A stretch of 64,000 nucleotides of DNA from Flectonema sp. DT1601 (taxonomy: Eukaryota; Euglenozoa; Diplonemea; Diplonemida; Diplonemidae): assembly GCA_964019425.1 (NCBI GenBank), contig OZ025789.1:1480702-1544701 (forward strand), in the 5' to 3' direction. Made by a program: the position numbers and the translations under genes. The notes under the pieces are model-generated. The model saw nothing but the letters and a program-made list of their open reading frames with translations, made no database searches and was not told where the DNA came from. Position 1 is the first letter of the stretch. Each line of letters opens with the position of its first letter. This document shows, piece by piece, positions 30,880 to 40,770 of this stretch.

Positions 30880-31090
30880 TTATTTATTTATTTTGTCACA
30901 TCTTTCTTGTCTCTCTTTCATTTTTCTTTTTTTTATATGAACGCTCTTCTTATTTTTTAACAAGACAAAGATACGCGTGCAACTGTCAGGAGTCCGTTAG
31001 AGGTCCTCCACGACAGATCGGCAGCTCCTGACACTGTCTGGGGTTCACTGGTTACCTACGAGCCATGAAGCTCTGCGGATGTCTCAGTTA
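30880..31090 (-). mobile_element. Family B LINE 3'-end fragment
   Basis: Read on the minus strand this matches the 3' end of the family B element at 44704-44965: the block around GAGGACATCCGCAGAGCTTC (here GAGACATCC...), the 3' hairpin (TGTCAGGAG at 30984-30992 pairing with CTCCTGACA at 31025-31033), AAAAAATAAGAAG, and the terminal GATGTGAC followed by an (AAAT)n tail at about 30880-30892. It is a severely 5'-truncated insertion. Confidence 0.8.
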
Positions 31091-31235
31091 AAAAGTTTTT
31101 TTTTTTCTTTGGTCACTTGTCTGTGCTTCCAGATTCTTTGTTTTTGTTCTTTTCACTTCTTTGTTTGTTTCTTTTATACTTGAAAATTTAGTTCAGGTGG
31201 CGGATGAACAAGAATCTCTAACAGCAAGTTCTTTT
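31091..31235 (-). mobile_element. Family C LINE 3'-terminal module plus family A scrap
   Basis: Positions 31109-31165 match, in minus orientation, the last 55 bp plus A-tail of the LINE ending at 8180 (GTCTGTGCTTCCAGATTCTTTG... on +). Directly after it, 31187-31225 matches family A ORF2 near 36580-36620 (GAAAATTTAGTTCAGGTGGC). The composite shows several insertions stacked at this tRNA cluster. Confidence 0.65.
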
Positions 31236-31336
31236 GCAGCAGGGGCACTTATCGGTGAAGATGCTAGGCAGGCAAGTTTATTCCGAAGATTCTTGTGACG
31301 ATTGTGTCAGTTTTTATGCAAGTCAAACATAAAAAC

Positions 31337-31418
31337 TGACAGGAGTGGGGTTTGAACCCACGCATCCGAAGATAGAGGAACTTGAGTCCTCCGCCTTAGA
31401 CCGCTCGGCCATCCTGCC
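31337..31418 (-). tRNA. tRNA-Leu(CAA)
   Basis: Same 82-nt sequence and fold as the copy at 30500-30581 (anticodon CAA, long variable arm), with a T5 terminator on its 3' side. The 5' end of the full-length family A LINE begins about 35 bp upstream of it, in the opposite orientation, after a T-run and (ATTT)n stretch. Confidence 0.95.
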
Positions 31419-31465
31419 ATGTTTTTCTTTTTTTTTTTTATTTATTTATTTAGGGACCCCACAAA

Positions 31466-33379
31466 ATGCCTCCACGCGGCGGTCTCGGACGGCTGCGAAA
31501 AAAAAAAATTAAAATGGCTGGAAAGAAAGCAATGCGTCCGCAAGATAGAAGGGCTGCAGAAAGGAGAGAAAGAGAAAGGAAAGAGGCGAAGATGATGAGG
31601 GAACAAGCCAGAAATGAGATCCGGGAAGAAGAAGAGACCCAACAGCAAGAAGACGAGGACGTGGTGATGGGAGAATCACCAGAAGTATCAGAGGAAGAAA
31701 TGGAGATGGACTCTCCAGAAGTACCGGAAGGAATCGCAGTAGAGGTGACCGCAGTAGGACCTCCCGCAGCATTTCAAGCAAGCCCTCAAAACAAGGAGGC
31801 AACTCAAACAAAGACAAGCCCTCAAAACAAAGAGGCAATTCAAATAAGCCCTCAAAATATCGAGGCACATGGAAGTAAATTTTTAAAAGCAGATCAAAGC
31901 CCTCCGTCAAATGAGGCACCCCAATCAAGCCCTCAAATCAAAGAGGCACAAAGAAGATCGACGGTGATTATGAATGGACCACCACCGAAGCTAAACAAGG
32001 AGCATTTTAAATGCAAAATACTCCAGCCAACTGAGACCCTCAACAGCAAGACCAACGGCATTATACTTGCATTATCTCAACAAGCAAGAAGCCTGGACGA
32101 AGACTACTTCGAAAAGGCCAGTAAAACGAAGCAACTGACGATGGTGTTCACACGACCACCTCCAAAACGTGCCCTACAACACGCAACTGACTGCAGTCAG
32201 ATACAGACACCTGTCCAATTCGATGGGCAATTAAAAATAAGAAGCTGGTGGTTCGTTGCTCTGTCTGGCACGATCCACCGGCCAACTCTAACGATCGCCA
32301 AGAAGATCAACGCACCGGTGACCCACGAATTAATTGCGTGGATAACAACTAAAGAGTTGACCAAGTCACAGGTCCAAAACCCGGCAGCTGTAACAGCAAT
32401 TGTCAAAGCTGTTGTGGCACAACACGGAAGAGTCGATCAACGCTCCTACAGATACGTTGGCAAAGACTTTGTAGAACTCACTGTTCTCCCAAACGATGTG
32501 GAAGCAGCTGTCGCACTTTTAAGAAACTCCGGAATAGGAAATGTTTATTTCCGGATTAAATCAGTGGCGGGACAGACACCCACTCAGTACACCACAGTGT
32601 GGCTGGACCGCAAGACAACAAACGAAGAGGCAGTTGGCATACTTAAAGCCCAACATGACCTCTGCCATGGACTCACCATCATACATGGCAAGATTGGATT
32701 GAGGGTGGTTTATCAAAAGGATGTTGATAAAGTAAGAAAGGGTGCTGGTAAATATGCATCCACAGTGTTTGGCGAAGGGCTTCACCGTCTCAGTGGAGCA
32801 CCTTACAGCTGGGGTAACAGACTTCGGAATATCCTATTGGAGATAGGACTGAAGTCAAAGTTCATAAGGATGGATAGAGGTGACTTTATCATCGCACTGG
32901 ACAAGAAACCAGAATCAAGGTTTGTACAGTGTGGAGATATTGTCATCCTCATTGAAAAGTTAGAAACAGAAGTGAAGGCGAAGGAAACAGCGAAACCCGT
33001 TGTAGTTAAGTACCGTGAGGCTAGAACATCGTACGCAGCCGCGGTCAAGAGGTCACTCCCGACAACGAAGAAACCAACGGCCGAAGTTCAGGTTGTAGAA
33101 AACAACGTGAACAGCCTGAGAGAGAAAACGAACGAGACAATCGAACGTCTTCAGAAAGAAGTGAAGGACATGCAAGTTCGACTTGATGAAGGCATGGCAC
33201 AGATAACCGGGATTGTAGAAACCCTGGTGCAAACTACGAAAAAGAACGAAGCAGCCAACAACAACATGGCGACAGCCATCACTTCGCTAATAGAAGCTGT
33301 CAAGAGGATTGAGAACAATCTTGGTATGAACAAGATTACTACAAGTGCGACCAACAGGAACAACACTGGCCAATCATGA
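31466..33379 (+). CDS. LINE family A ORF1 protein
   Basis: 637 aa. Residues 1-60 are strongly basic and E/R-rich, 60-165 acidic then low complexity with a degenerate repeat (SPQNKEA recurring five to six times). Residues about 250-500 have a globular look with two or three beta-alpha units that may be RNA-binding (RRM-like) domains, and about 545-625 is a coiled coil (NVNSLREKTNETIERLQKEV in pattern). No CCHC zinc knuckles, which many I-group ORF1 proteins have. Expected to coat element RNA as a chaperone. Its TGA stop overlaps the ORF2 ATG (ATGA at 33376-33379). Confidence 0.8.
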   Translation: MPPRGGLGRLRKKKIKMAGKKAMRPQDRRAAERRERERKEAKMMREQARNEIREEEETQQQEDEDVVMGESPEVSEEEMEMDSPEVPEGIAVEVTAVGPPAAFQASPQNKEATQTKTSPQNKEAIQISPQNIEAHGSKFLKADQSPPSNEAPQSSPQIKEAQRRSTVIMNGPPPKLNKEHFKCKILQPTETLNSKTNGIILALSQQARSLDEDYFEKASKTKQLTMVFTRPPPKRALQHATDCSQIQTPVQFDGQLKIRSWWFVALSGTIHRPTLTIAKKINAPVTHELIAWITTKELTKSQVQNPAAVTAIVKAVVAQHGRVDQRSYRYVGKDFVELTVLPNDVEAAVALLRNSGIGNVYFRIKSVAGQTPTQYTTVWLDRKTTNEEAVGILKAQHDLCHGLTIIHGKIGLRVVYQKDVDKVRKGAGKYASTVFGEGLHRLSGAPYSWGNRLRNILLEIGLKSKFIRMDRGDFIIALDKKPESRFVQCGDIVILIEKLETEVKAKETAKPVVVKYREARTSYAAAVKRSLPTTKKPTAEVQVVENNVNSLREKTNETIERLQKEVKDMQVRLDEGMAQITGIVETLVQTTKKNEAANNNMATAITSLIEAVKRIENNLGMNKITTSATNRNNTGQS

Positions 33380-36300
33380 TTGTGATTTGGTCAAATAACA
33401 TTCGCTCAGTTCTGAAACCAGAAAATTACTTTCGATTGAACTGGGCACTGAAAGAAGAAAAGCCTGAAGTAGTACTACTGCAGGAAACGTGGTTATCAAA
33501 AGAAAAACACTTCGCTATTGAAGGATATTCAATCCACAGGAGAGACAGCACCATCAAGTCAGGTCATCGAGGACTCGTCACTCTGGTCAGAAATGATTTA
33601 AATAAGTTAATATTAAAACACCCCGACATCTCACATGACCAAACTGAGATATTAACAGTAGTACTTCAATCTAATCCGCCATTGACAATTCACAATGTTT
33701 ACCACCCGCCTGAAATCAAGGCAACAACCTGGAAGTTCAAAACAGAGCCCGGCACATTGATTGCGGGTGACATTAATGGACACCATTCAACTTGGTCAAA
33801 TGGTAATACGAACACCACTGGTAACAGCTTCTACGATTGGTCACTAGAAGCAACAATTAAAATTCTAAATAAACCTCAACAACACACAAGACCACAAAGC
33901 TCAGCTTCTCCGGATGTAATTGCATTAGATATTTCAATAGATGCACAAATCGAACTCATGAAGGGATGGGGCAGCGATCACCTGCCACTCAAACTGACAA
34001 TCGAAGATATCAAAACAGATGAATATTCAAAAGAGAGTTCTGGGACATGGAAATGGAAGTGGCATTGTGCCGATTGGAATTATTATAAAATATTGTTGGA
34101 AAGGGCAGCGCCCAAATTAGAAAGAATTAAGAAGGTGCAGAAACTTGCTAATAGGATCAACAACGAGATTCTGAGAGCAGCGAGTAGGGCCATCCCAGGC
34201 TACAACAAAAAGTCAAGTAGTACCTTCGCTGTGAGGGATTCAGAATTGGAAGATTTAATGGCAGAGACTGACCCTGATAAGACAGACTCAGAAGCAATTG
34301 AAAGAGGTATCAACATGATCAAACAGAAGATCATTGAGTGCGACATGACTGGAATGGACTACCGATGGGCCTTTAGAAAAGTTAAACAACTGGAAGGTAG
34401 AATGATGGACCATTCAATTACTAAGATTGTCGACGGTGAGAAGGAATTAACCGACTCGCGGGAGATGGCAGATGTCTTCACCAAAACATACGCAGACCAA
34501 TTCAAATTCGAAGACGGTGAAACAACCTTACAAGGAATACCTGATGATAACTCGGTGGAATTTGGAATGCCTGAACTGGAACGACAAATTTCAAAAACAA
34601 AGGAGAAGAAGGCACCTGGACCTGACCACATCTGGAACTCGATGTTAAAACAACTTCCAAAAGCTTTCCTCGAGCAACTACTAAGACTATTCAACCTCTC
34701 ATGGCAACGATCAGCAGTACCCAGGTGCTGGAAAAGTGGAATGGTAATACCCATACTGAAACCTGATAAAGACAAGAAACAAGTCCTATCGTACAGACCG
34801 ATAGCACTAACCTCGACCGTCTCGAAACTCTTTGAAAGAATGGTCGTAGAACGGATGCACCACCTGTTGAAAGACAGAATGAATCCGAGGCAAGCAGCCT
34901 ACAAACGAGGACGGGATTCCATTGAAAATCTCTGTATAGTTACAGACAAACTCAAAAGTGCCAAGGCAATGGGAGAAGAAGCGATATTAATCACCTTCGA
35001 CCTACAAAAAGCCTTTGATGCAGTTCAACCGGTAACTCTTCTAAATAAGATGTCCAAAATAGGACTACCAACGAAATATCTACGGTGGGTTCAAAACTAC
35101 TTGACTAGTAGGAAGATTTCAACAAGGGTGAATGGAGTGAAGGGAGCATTCCGGAACATTCGAGTAGGAGTACCACAAGGAAGCGTGCTGGGACCCCAGT
35201 TATTCTCTATCTTCATAAATGATTTGATAGATAAACTAGAGATGTACGAACCGACTGTCTTTGCAGATGATGTTGGAATAGTAATAACCGCGGGCACTGT
35301 CAGCTGTTTAGAAAACAAGGTTAACAACGCAGTCAAAATATTTGAAAGGTGGGCACTTGACTCACACATCAAAATCAATAAGAACCCTGGCAAGACGGAA
35401 TACATTCACGTGAGGCCAAGTGGAACACATGACAAGTCCCCAGTAGTAGTATACTCTGAAGAACACACATTTAAATATGTGGTGGCCACGGCAGAACAAA
35501 TGAGTAACCTTGTGAAGGATGATAACTCAACAACTGTAGCTTCAAAAGAAGAATTCGCCATCACTCACCTGTATGTCGTTCCAAAACATAAGATCAAAGT
35601 CAAGCTACCGAACAAACCGGCGGTACTGAAAACAATGAAGATGAGTGCCCGCTTCCCACAACTGAAGAAAGTCCACAACAAGGCAGAAATAGATAAGATG
35701 CTGGAAAGAGTGGGACCCGGATTACACGGATTTGCCTATGCGGTTGGACGAAAAGTTCACAAGACGAATACCGTGCGGTATCTAGGCGTACATTATGACG
35801 AGAAGTTAACCTTTAAGTCGCAAATTCAAAAGATGATGACAGCTGCTTCCAAGGGTCTAGGCTTGTTGGTTAGACTCACCAGGATAGGCTGCAGAAAGAG
35901 GACACTCATCAGTATACTGGTGACGGTGGTGTTAGCAAGGGTGCTTTATGGTGTTGAAAGCTTTGCTTGGATGCTACCAAAAGAGTGCTTCGAACAACTG
36001 GAATTACTGGTAAACAGGGCAGTGAGGCTGGTAACTGGATGTCTGCGGAGCACCAAACTACAGAGACTTTACAAAGAAGCCGATACGCCAAGACTAAAGG
36101 AACACATCCAGTATAAGATGTGTAGAACTTATGAACGTTTCAAATTGAGTCCGTTCCTACCGACTCGCAAGCTGACGAGAACAGGGAGTTCAGAATTATT
36201 TCAAAAATCGAAATGGGGATGGAATGTCTGGATAGACTATGTCTCTGGTGTCCCTGGCCTTGACAACTACCGGAGCATTACCAACCTGGAAGTGAACCCA

Positions 36301-37293
36301 GAACACTACACTGTCCCTCCATGGAAAAGTACTAATGCGATGAAATTCACATATTCACGCAACAAGGAAGAGGCTGAACAGCGAGAAACTGAATTACCAG
36401 CTCACGAGATGAAAGTCTACACTGACGGGTCGATAAGACACAAACCCAACACGTACATGACAGACGCGGCTGCCGCTGTGGTCATGGTTAACGAAAGCAA
36501 GATGCGTCTACTTGGATATAAAATACCAGTAGCGGGTTCCTCTTATAGGACCGAGCAGATTGCAGTGAAACTGGCGTTGGAAAATTTAGTTCAGGTGGCG
36601 GAGGATGAACATGAATCTCTAACAACAACGACGCACCTGTTGACTGATTCGATGTCAGTCATGCAGGCATTGGAACAAGGGCCATATAAACAAAGGTCCC
36701 CAATGAACAAAAAGATCTGGAAGTTGGCAATGAAACTGGAGAAGAAGGGAATCCAAGTCAACATGCAGTATGTACCGGCACACAGAAACGTGCGGTACAA
36801 CGAAGTAGCGGACCAACTGGCGAAATTCGCTGCAGGCCTGAAGGAAGATCCACCTCACGAAGATGTTATTATTAAACAACTGCCCACTCAACTTGACATG
36901 GGAACATTGATGACGTTTCACAAGCGGAGAAAACGGGAGAACTGGATCGGACCGGGAGAGGTAAGACACCCTCCGTACATCGAAGCTCTAACACGACCAG
37001 AGGAAGTACTGATGTCACGCTTTAGAGTGGGACATTGTAGATCTCTGATAATCAAAGGACTGAACGAGCTGTGCTTTTTCTGTAAACTTGGAAAGGCGAC
37101 AGCACATCATGTATTATTTATATGCGAACATTGGTGTATAGAAACCTTGAGAGAAAAATACATCAGTCACATGATGAATGACAAGGGAGAGGAAGCATGC
37201 CAACTGGAGGACTGCTACTTACCTGCGAATCAACAGCAGATGACTGGTTTTGTCACAACCTTAGACAGACTGGCACAACTATTAGGACGGTAG
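33376..37293 (+). CDS. LINE family A ORF2: endonuclease, reverse transcriptase, RNase H
   Basis: 1305 aa. Residues 1-225: APE-type endonuclease (WSNNIRSV, LLQETW, NVYHPP, AGDINGHH, GSDHLPL). About 405-700: reverse transcriptase (KKAPGPDHIWNSML, YRPIALTS, FDLQKAFDAV, GVPQGSVLGPQLF, FADD at 629-632). The stretch between FADD and YLGVHYDEKLTF (802) is about 170 residues, roughly 90 longer than usual for this group. About 1010-1150: RNase H (VYTDGSIR, RTEQIAVK, LLTDSMS, VPAHRNVRYNEVADQLAK). About 1233-1250: CFFCKLGKATAHHVLFIC knuckle. It starts 3 bp before the ORF1 stop ends, so translation probably depends on termination-reinitiation. Confidence 0.93.
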   Translation: MIVIWSNNIRSVLKPENYFRLNWALKEEKPEVVLLQETWLSKEKHFAIEGYSIHRRDSTIKSGHRGLVTLVRNDLNKLILKHPDISHDQTEILTVVLQSNPPLTIHNVYHPPEIKATTWKFKTEPGTLIAGDINGHHSTWSNGNTNTTGNSFYDWSLEATIKILNKPQQHTRPQSSASPDVIALDISIDAQIELMKGWGSDHLPLKLTIEDIKTDEYSKESSGTWKWKWHCADWNYYKILLERAAPKLERIKKVQKLANRINNEILRAASRAIPGYNKKSSSTFAVRDSELEDLMAETDPDKTDSEAIERGINMIKQKIIECDMTGMDYRWAFRKVKQLEGRMMDHSITKIVDGEKELTDSREMADVFTKTYADQFKFEDGETTLQGIPDDNSVEFGMPELERQISKTKEKKAPGPDHIWNSMLKQLPKAFLEQLLRLFNLSWQRSAVPRCWKSGMVIPILKPDKDKKQVLSYRPIALTSTVSKLFERMVVERMHHLLKDRMNPRQAAYKRGRDSIENLCIVTDKLKSAKAMGEEAILITFDLQKAFDAVQPVTLLNKMSKIGLPTKYLRWVQNYLTSRKISTRVNGVKGAFRNIRVGVPQGSVLGPQLFSIFINDLIDKLEMYEPTVFADDVGIVITAGTVSCLENKVNNAVKIFERWALDSHIKINKNPGKTEYIHVRPSGTHDKSPVVVYSEEHTFKYVVATAEQMSNLVKDDNSTTVASKEEFAITHLYVVPKHKIKVKLPNKPAVLKTMKMSARFPQLKKVHNKAEIDKMLERVGPGLHGFAYAVGRKVHKTNTVRYLGVHYDEKLTFKSQIQKMMTAASKGLGLLVRLTRIGCRKRTLISILVTVVLARVLYGVESFAWMLPKECFEQLELLVNRAVRLVTGCLRSTKLQRLYKEADTPRLKEHIQYKMCRTYERFKLSPFLPTRKLTRTGSSELFQKSKWGWNVWIDYVSGVPGLDNYRSITNLEVNPEHYTVPPWKSTNAMKFTYSRNKEEAEQRETELPAHEMKVYTDGSIRHKPNTYMTDAAAAVVMVNESKMRLLGYKIPVAGSSYRTEQIAVKLALENLVQVAEDEHESLTTTTHLLTDSMSVMQALEQGPYKQRSPMNKKIWKLAMKLEKKGIQVNMQYVPAHRNVRYNEVADQLAKFAAGLKEDPPHEDVIIKQLPTQLDMGTLMTFHKRRKRENWIGPGEVRHPPYIEALTRPEEVLMSRFRVGHCRSLIIKGLNELCFFCKLGKATAHHVLFICEHWCIETLREKYISHMMNDKGEEACQLEDCYLPANQQQMTGFVTTLDRLAQLLGR

Positions 37294-37545
37294 TATTATT
37301 AAAACATCGACATTTCGAATATCAACATTGAAGGCATCATTGCAACACATCTGAAGTCGTCCAAGTGGGCAATTAATTATGTAGTATTAGTTTTAAGTTA
37401 TCAAAACAAAGAAAGGAGATACGAAGCCTACGGGATTCCCACCCCCAACCCCCAAAACAAAGAAAGTAAGAAAGAAAGAAAGAAAAAGAACAGCCGCGCC
37501 TAACAGCGCAAACAGCATCACAGACTCACGGGTCGTGGTGCACTC

Positions 37546-37573
<28 letters not shown>
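37294..37573 (+). other. Family A 3'UTR and poly(A)
   Basis: About 250 bp without coding sequence, with a (GAAA)n stretch at 37463-37488 and A28 at 37546-37573. Family B sequence begins immediately after the A-run. Confidence 0.65.
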
Positions 37574-37576
<3 letters not shown>

Positions 37577-38016
37577 TGCGGCCGACAAAAAATTGTAGGG
37601 ATGAAGCAAGAGGACGACCAGCTAACCGGACGCTCTCTAGCAAACAAAGGAACAAGCTTGCTCACACGATCAACGGAAATGGGCCTAAGATAGAAGAAAG
37701 GGAAAGGCTGGACCGAGACAACACCCGGGTAGACCGGGGAGAAACGAGGAAGAAACCGGCGGAGAGGAGACTCAAGAAGCAGCAAGAGGACCAGGAGGAA
37801 GAGAGGAAGGAGCTGCTCAGCAAACATGAGCTCCTTGAAGCACAACAAAAGAAGCTGGACGAGCAGCACAGGCAGCAACAATTAGATCTCTTTCAGGAAA
37901 AGCTCCAACTGGAACAAGACTTGGAGGATCACAAGAATCAACAAGTGGAGAAACAACAACTACTGGAACAACAACACCAGCAGCAGCAGCTTGAGCTTCA
38001 CCAAACGAAGCATCAG

Positions 38017-40770
38017 ATGCAACAGGAACTGGAGAACCAACAACAACAACAGCATGAAAAGCAACAACAGCAGCAACAGCAACTTGATCATCAAGTCCAA
38101 CAGCAGCAGGAAATTCAACAGCAGCAGCAACAGCAACTTGATCATCAAGTCCAACAACAGCATCTAAACCATCAACAGAGCCAAGAACTATTTAACCAAC
38201 AACAGCAAGAATTGCTTAAGTTCAAGGCAGACCTCCAACAAAAACAGGAGATAATCCTGAACCAACAGCAGCAACTCGAACAGCAGCACAGCAAGGAGAA
38301 GGATATCGAGAGAGAGTCTCTCCGCAGGAGAAGATGTCAACTCGAGGAAGACCACCGTCAACAGCAACTTGAACAGTCCAGGATTCAACAGGAACTGCAA
38401 CTGCAACAGACAAGCCTGGAGGAAAAACAGCATCTGCTACAACAGCAATTTAATGTGGAATTGGAAAAGGGTAAACTGGAGTTACTGGACTTACAGCAAC
38501 AACTGGAGAAGAAAAACCAGGAAGGTCTGAAGGAGCAGGAGGTGGCTCTACAGCTTAAACAACGGCTGCTTATCGAACAGCACAACAAGGAGAAGGAGGA
38601 CGGGAAGCAGGAGTTATTGGTCCTGCAACAGCAACTAAGCGAGCAACGTCTGCATGATCAGCAGCAACAGCAACAGAGAAGCGAGGAGTTAAAGAAGCAA
38701 GAAGAAGACCTCGAACTTCAACGACTCCAACTGCAACGCCAGCAGGAGGATGAAATGGAGAAGGGCAGATATGAGCTCCAGAGTCTCAGGGACATGCTGG
38801 GTATGGAGTTTGAGGAACAGAAGACGTCACTAAAAATCCAAGGGGATAATCTTCGCCATCAGCAACAACAGCTCCAGCAACAACAGCAAATCTTCCAAGA
38901 AAAAGAAGAACGACTTGATCAGTACTACGTACACCAGCCTTATGCCACCGACACCAACTCCCACTACCAACTTCCTCAAGACCCCCGGTTTGATGAACTT
39001 CAGAGGGAGCTACGTCAGGAACGGGCTGAGAAAGGAGAACTTAGGGAGCTGCTGAAATCTCTTCAACACCAACTGAAGGAAATGACGCAAGAACTTAACT
39101 TGCAGAGAATGGAAGCTCAGGAGCAAAGGGAGGCTGCCAAGAAAGAGTCACTAGGAATGCAAGCCCGCTACCTGCAGGAATTACAAGCGGAGAGAGCTCA
39201 GGTGAAGGAGCTCAATCACTTGAGGGCGGATGAAGATGATGTTGCGATGGCAGTCGTACAACGGGAAGTCGCATCGGATGAGAATCTCCATCTGAATATG
39301 ATGCGTGAACTGGAAGGGGACAGGAAAAAGAGCTCGAAGGTAATTACTGAAGCTCAACTGTCTGAGAGGGAGGGTCTTAGGACTCAGATGACGAAGGAGG
39401 AGGGTAAGCTTGCACTCGTTCAAGGCAAGTTCGAAAATGATGCCCTGAAGGAGGAGGCTTTGGTGACGAGACTGGAGCTGGTGCCGGAGTACTGGCCGGA
39501 TAACATGGTGTTATCAGAGGCTAGCTACAAGGCTGGTGGGAGAGGAGTGTACCTCACAACCACGAAGGAAGTAAGAAGGAGAATGGCTGGGGCTGAGCTG
39601 GGTGCCTGGGAATCGCTGACCTTGGTCACGTTGTTTCCCCCTACGGATAAAGCGAAGGAAGTGCAGGTCGTGTTGAAGGTGAAGACTGACGATGGGGTGA
39701 AGAGATCTCTGAGGAGGCTGTGGCTATCAGCCCTGGGTAGGGAGGTCCTCCCAAAAGGAACGGATATCAGTGCGACGGTAAGAACGAGGGAACTGGTTGC
39801 TCGGTTGGACAAGAGATGGGCCGAGGAGAAGAGATGGTTGGAGGTGAAGCGTTCTCCGATGAAACTATCCCAGGAACTGAAGAAGTTACCGGGGTACGTT
39901 GATACCTACAACGCTAGAGTAGGTGATCAACAAATAACGGTCATGCTGCGGGTAAAGGAAACGGAGGTGAAGAACTTCCTCAGGGAGTCAGGGAAGGAGG
40001 GCACCTTTACCAAAGAAAGAGATCACCTGGATGAGAAGGCAGTGAAGGCATCTGTTCTGTGGTTGCCGAAGGATGACACCCTCAGTTTGGCGAGAGACAA
40101 GGCGGAAGAAGTTGAGGGAGGTCTAGGGTTAGTGCTTAACGAGTATGGCCTTGGTATAAGGGTTAACAGTTGGCATGAGAAGGCTGCGAGGGAGATGTTG
40201 CACCTGCCGGCGAAACTTCCGGAGACCAGGATCTCGGGAATCCCAATAGGAACTTCGACGGATGAAGCGGTGAAATACCTCATCTCGAGGGAAGGATGGG
40301 AGGTGAGGAAGATGAAGGATGGTGTTCGGAACGGGATGCGGTGGATGGTCGTGCGTGGTCCCGAGAGGGATGGCGAGACTGTCACCATCGACGGAGTCCT
40401 TTGTCTACTCGAGCCGATGAAGAAGAAGGTGGTTGCTCCTGTGAAGTCGGTCAAAGTAGCCCCGAAGGTGAAGGAACAGAAGCCGGAAAAGCGAAGGGAT
40501 CCTTCGGAGGGCACGGACAAGTGGTATACGCGTGTGGAATTCATTGCGTACCACGGTAAGAAGAAGGGAATCCGTCTGTGGGGGAAGGCATCGCAGAACG
40601 CACAGGAAGCTTCGGTGAAGCTGGAATCGGTATCGACCCCTGAACAGCAGAAACAGAACAAGAAGGAAAAGAATACACCTCCAAAGAATGATGAACGGAA
40701 GAAGTGTTCAGTCGAGGATAGACTGGAACGTCTTGAGCGTCTGCTCTTGTCGCTTGTAGGGAGCAAGTGA
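38017..40770 (+). CDS. LINE family B ORF1 protein (Q-rich coiled coil)
   Basis: From the first in-frame ATG, 917 aa; the frame is open further upstream to 37504 with no ATG. A separate ATG at 37601 leads to a 30-codon frame that stops at 37691. Residues 1-440 are an extended Q/E/L/K-rich coiled coil with long runs of Gln. About 450-880 is globular, lysine/glutamate-rich, with repeated beta-alpha patterns that may be two nucleic-acid-binding domains; no CCHC knuckle. It ends GSK-TGA, and the same frame continues beyond the TGA into the 2A motif and ORF2. TGA is followed by CTT. Confidence 0.75.
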   Translation: MQQELENQQQQQHEKQQQQQQQLDHQVQQQQEIQQQQQQQLDHQVQQQHLNHQQSQELFNQQQQELLKFKADLQQKQEIILNQQQQLEQQHSKEKDIERESLRRRRCQLEEDHRQQQLEQSRIQQELQLQQTSLEEKQHLLQQQFNVELEKGKLELLDLQQQLEKKNQEGLKEQEVALQLKQRLLIEQHNKEKEDGKQELLVLQQQLSEQRLHDQQQQQQRSEELKKQEEDLELQRLQLQRQQEDEMEKGRYELQSLRDMLGMEFEEQKTSLKIQGDNLRHQQQQLQQQQQIFQEKEERLDQYYVHQPYATDTNSHYQLPQDPRFDELQRELRQERAEKGELRELLKSLQHQLKEMTQELNLQRMEAQEQREAAKKESLGMQARYLQELQAERAQVKELNHLRADEDDVAMAVVQREVASDENLHLNMMRELEGDRKKSSKVITEAQLSEREGLRTQMTKEEGKLALVQGKFENDALKEEALVTRLELVPEYWPDNMVLSEASYKAGGRGVYLTTTKEVRRRMAGAELGAWESLTLVTLFPPTDKAKEVQVVLKVKTDDGVKRSLRRLWLSALGREVLPKGTDISATVRTRELVARLDKRWAEEKRWLEVKRSPMKLSQELKKLPGYVDTYNARVGDQQITVMLRVKETEVKNFLRESGKEGTFTKERDHLDEKAVKASVLWLPKDDTLSLARDKAEEVEGGLGLVLNEYGLGIRVNSWHEKAAREMLHLPAKLPETRISGIPIGTSTDEAVKYLISREGWEVRKMKDGVRNGMRWMVVRGPERDGETVTIDGVLCLLEPMKKKVVAPVKSVKVAPKVKEQKPEKRRDPSEGTDKWYTRVEFIAYHGKKKGIRLWGKASQNAQEASVKLESVSTPEQQKQNKKEKNTPPKNDERKKCSVEDRLERLERLLLSLVGSK

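Larger units (their letters stand above)
31453..37573 (+). mobile_element. Full-length non-LTR retrotransposon, family A (I-group type)
   Basis: A LINE of about 6.1 kb: very short 5'UTR, ORF1 (31466-33379), ORF2 (33376-37293), about 250 bp of 3'UTR with AAAG repeats, and an A28 tail at 37546-37573. ORF2 carries apurinic endonuclease, reverse transcriptase, RNase H and a terminal CCHC knuckle, an arrangement typical of the I/ingi group. All catalytic motifs read intact, so this copy looks recently active. The 5' end abuts tRNA-Leu and the 3' tail abuts the family B element head-to-tail. Two very similar broken copies follow at 45059 and 48324. Confidence 0.9.

Noticed and set aside
30838-30886. 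tRNA or SINE on the minus strand (B-box-like GGTTCGAGTCC)
   Set aside because: No A box, acceptor or anticodon stem can be folded.
40768-40770. TGA read as a sense codon by a variant genetic code
   Set aside because: The phosphatase and DeSI genes end naturally in TGA where their domains end, so TGA is a stop here.
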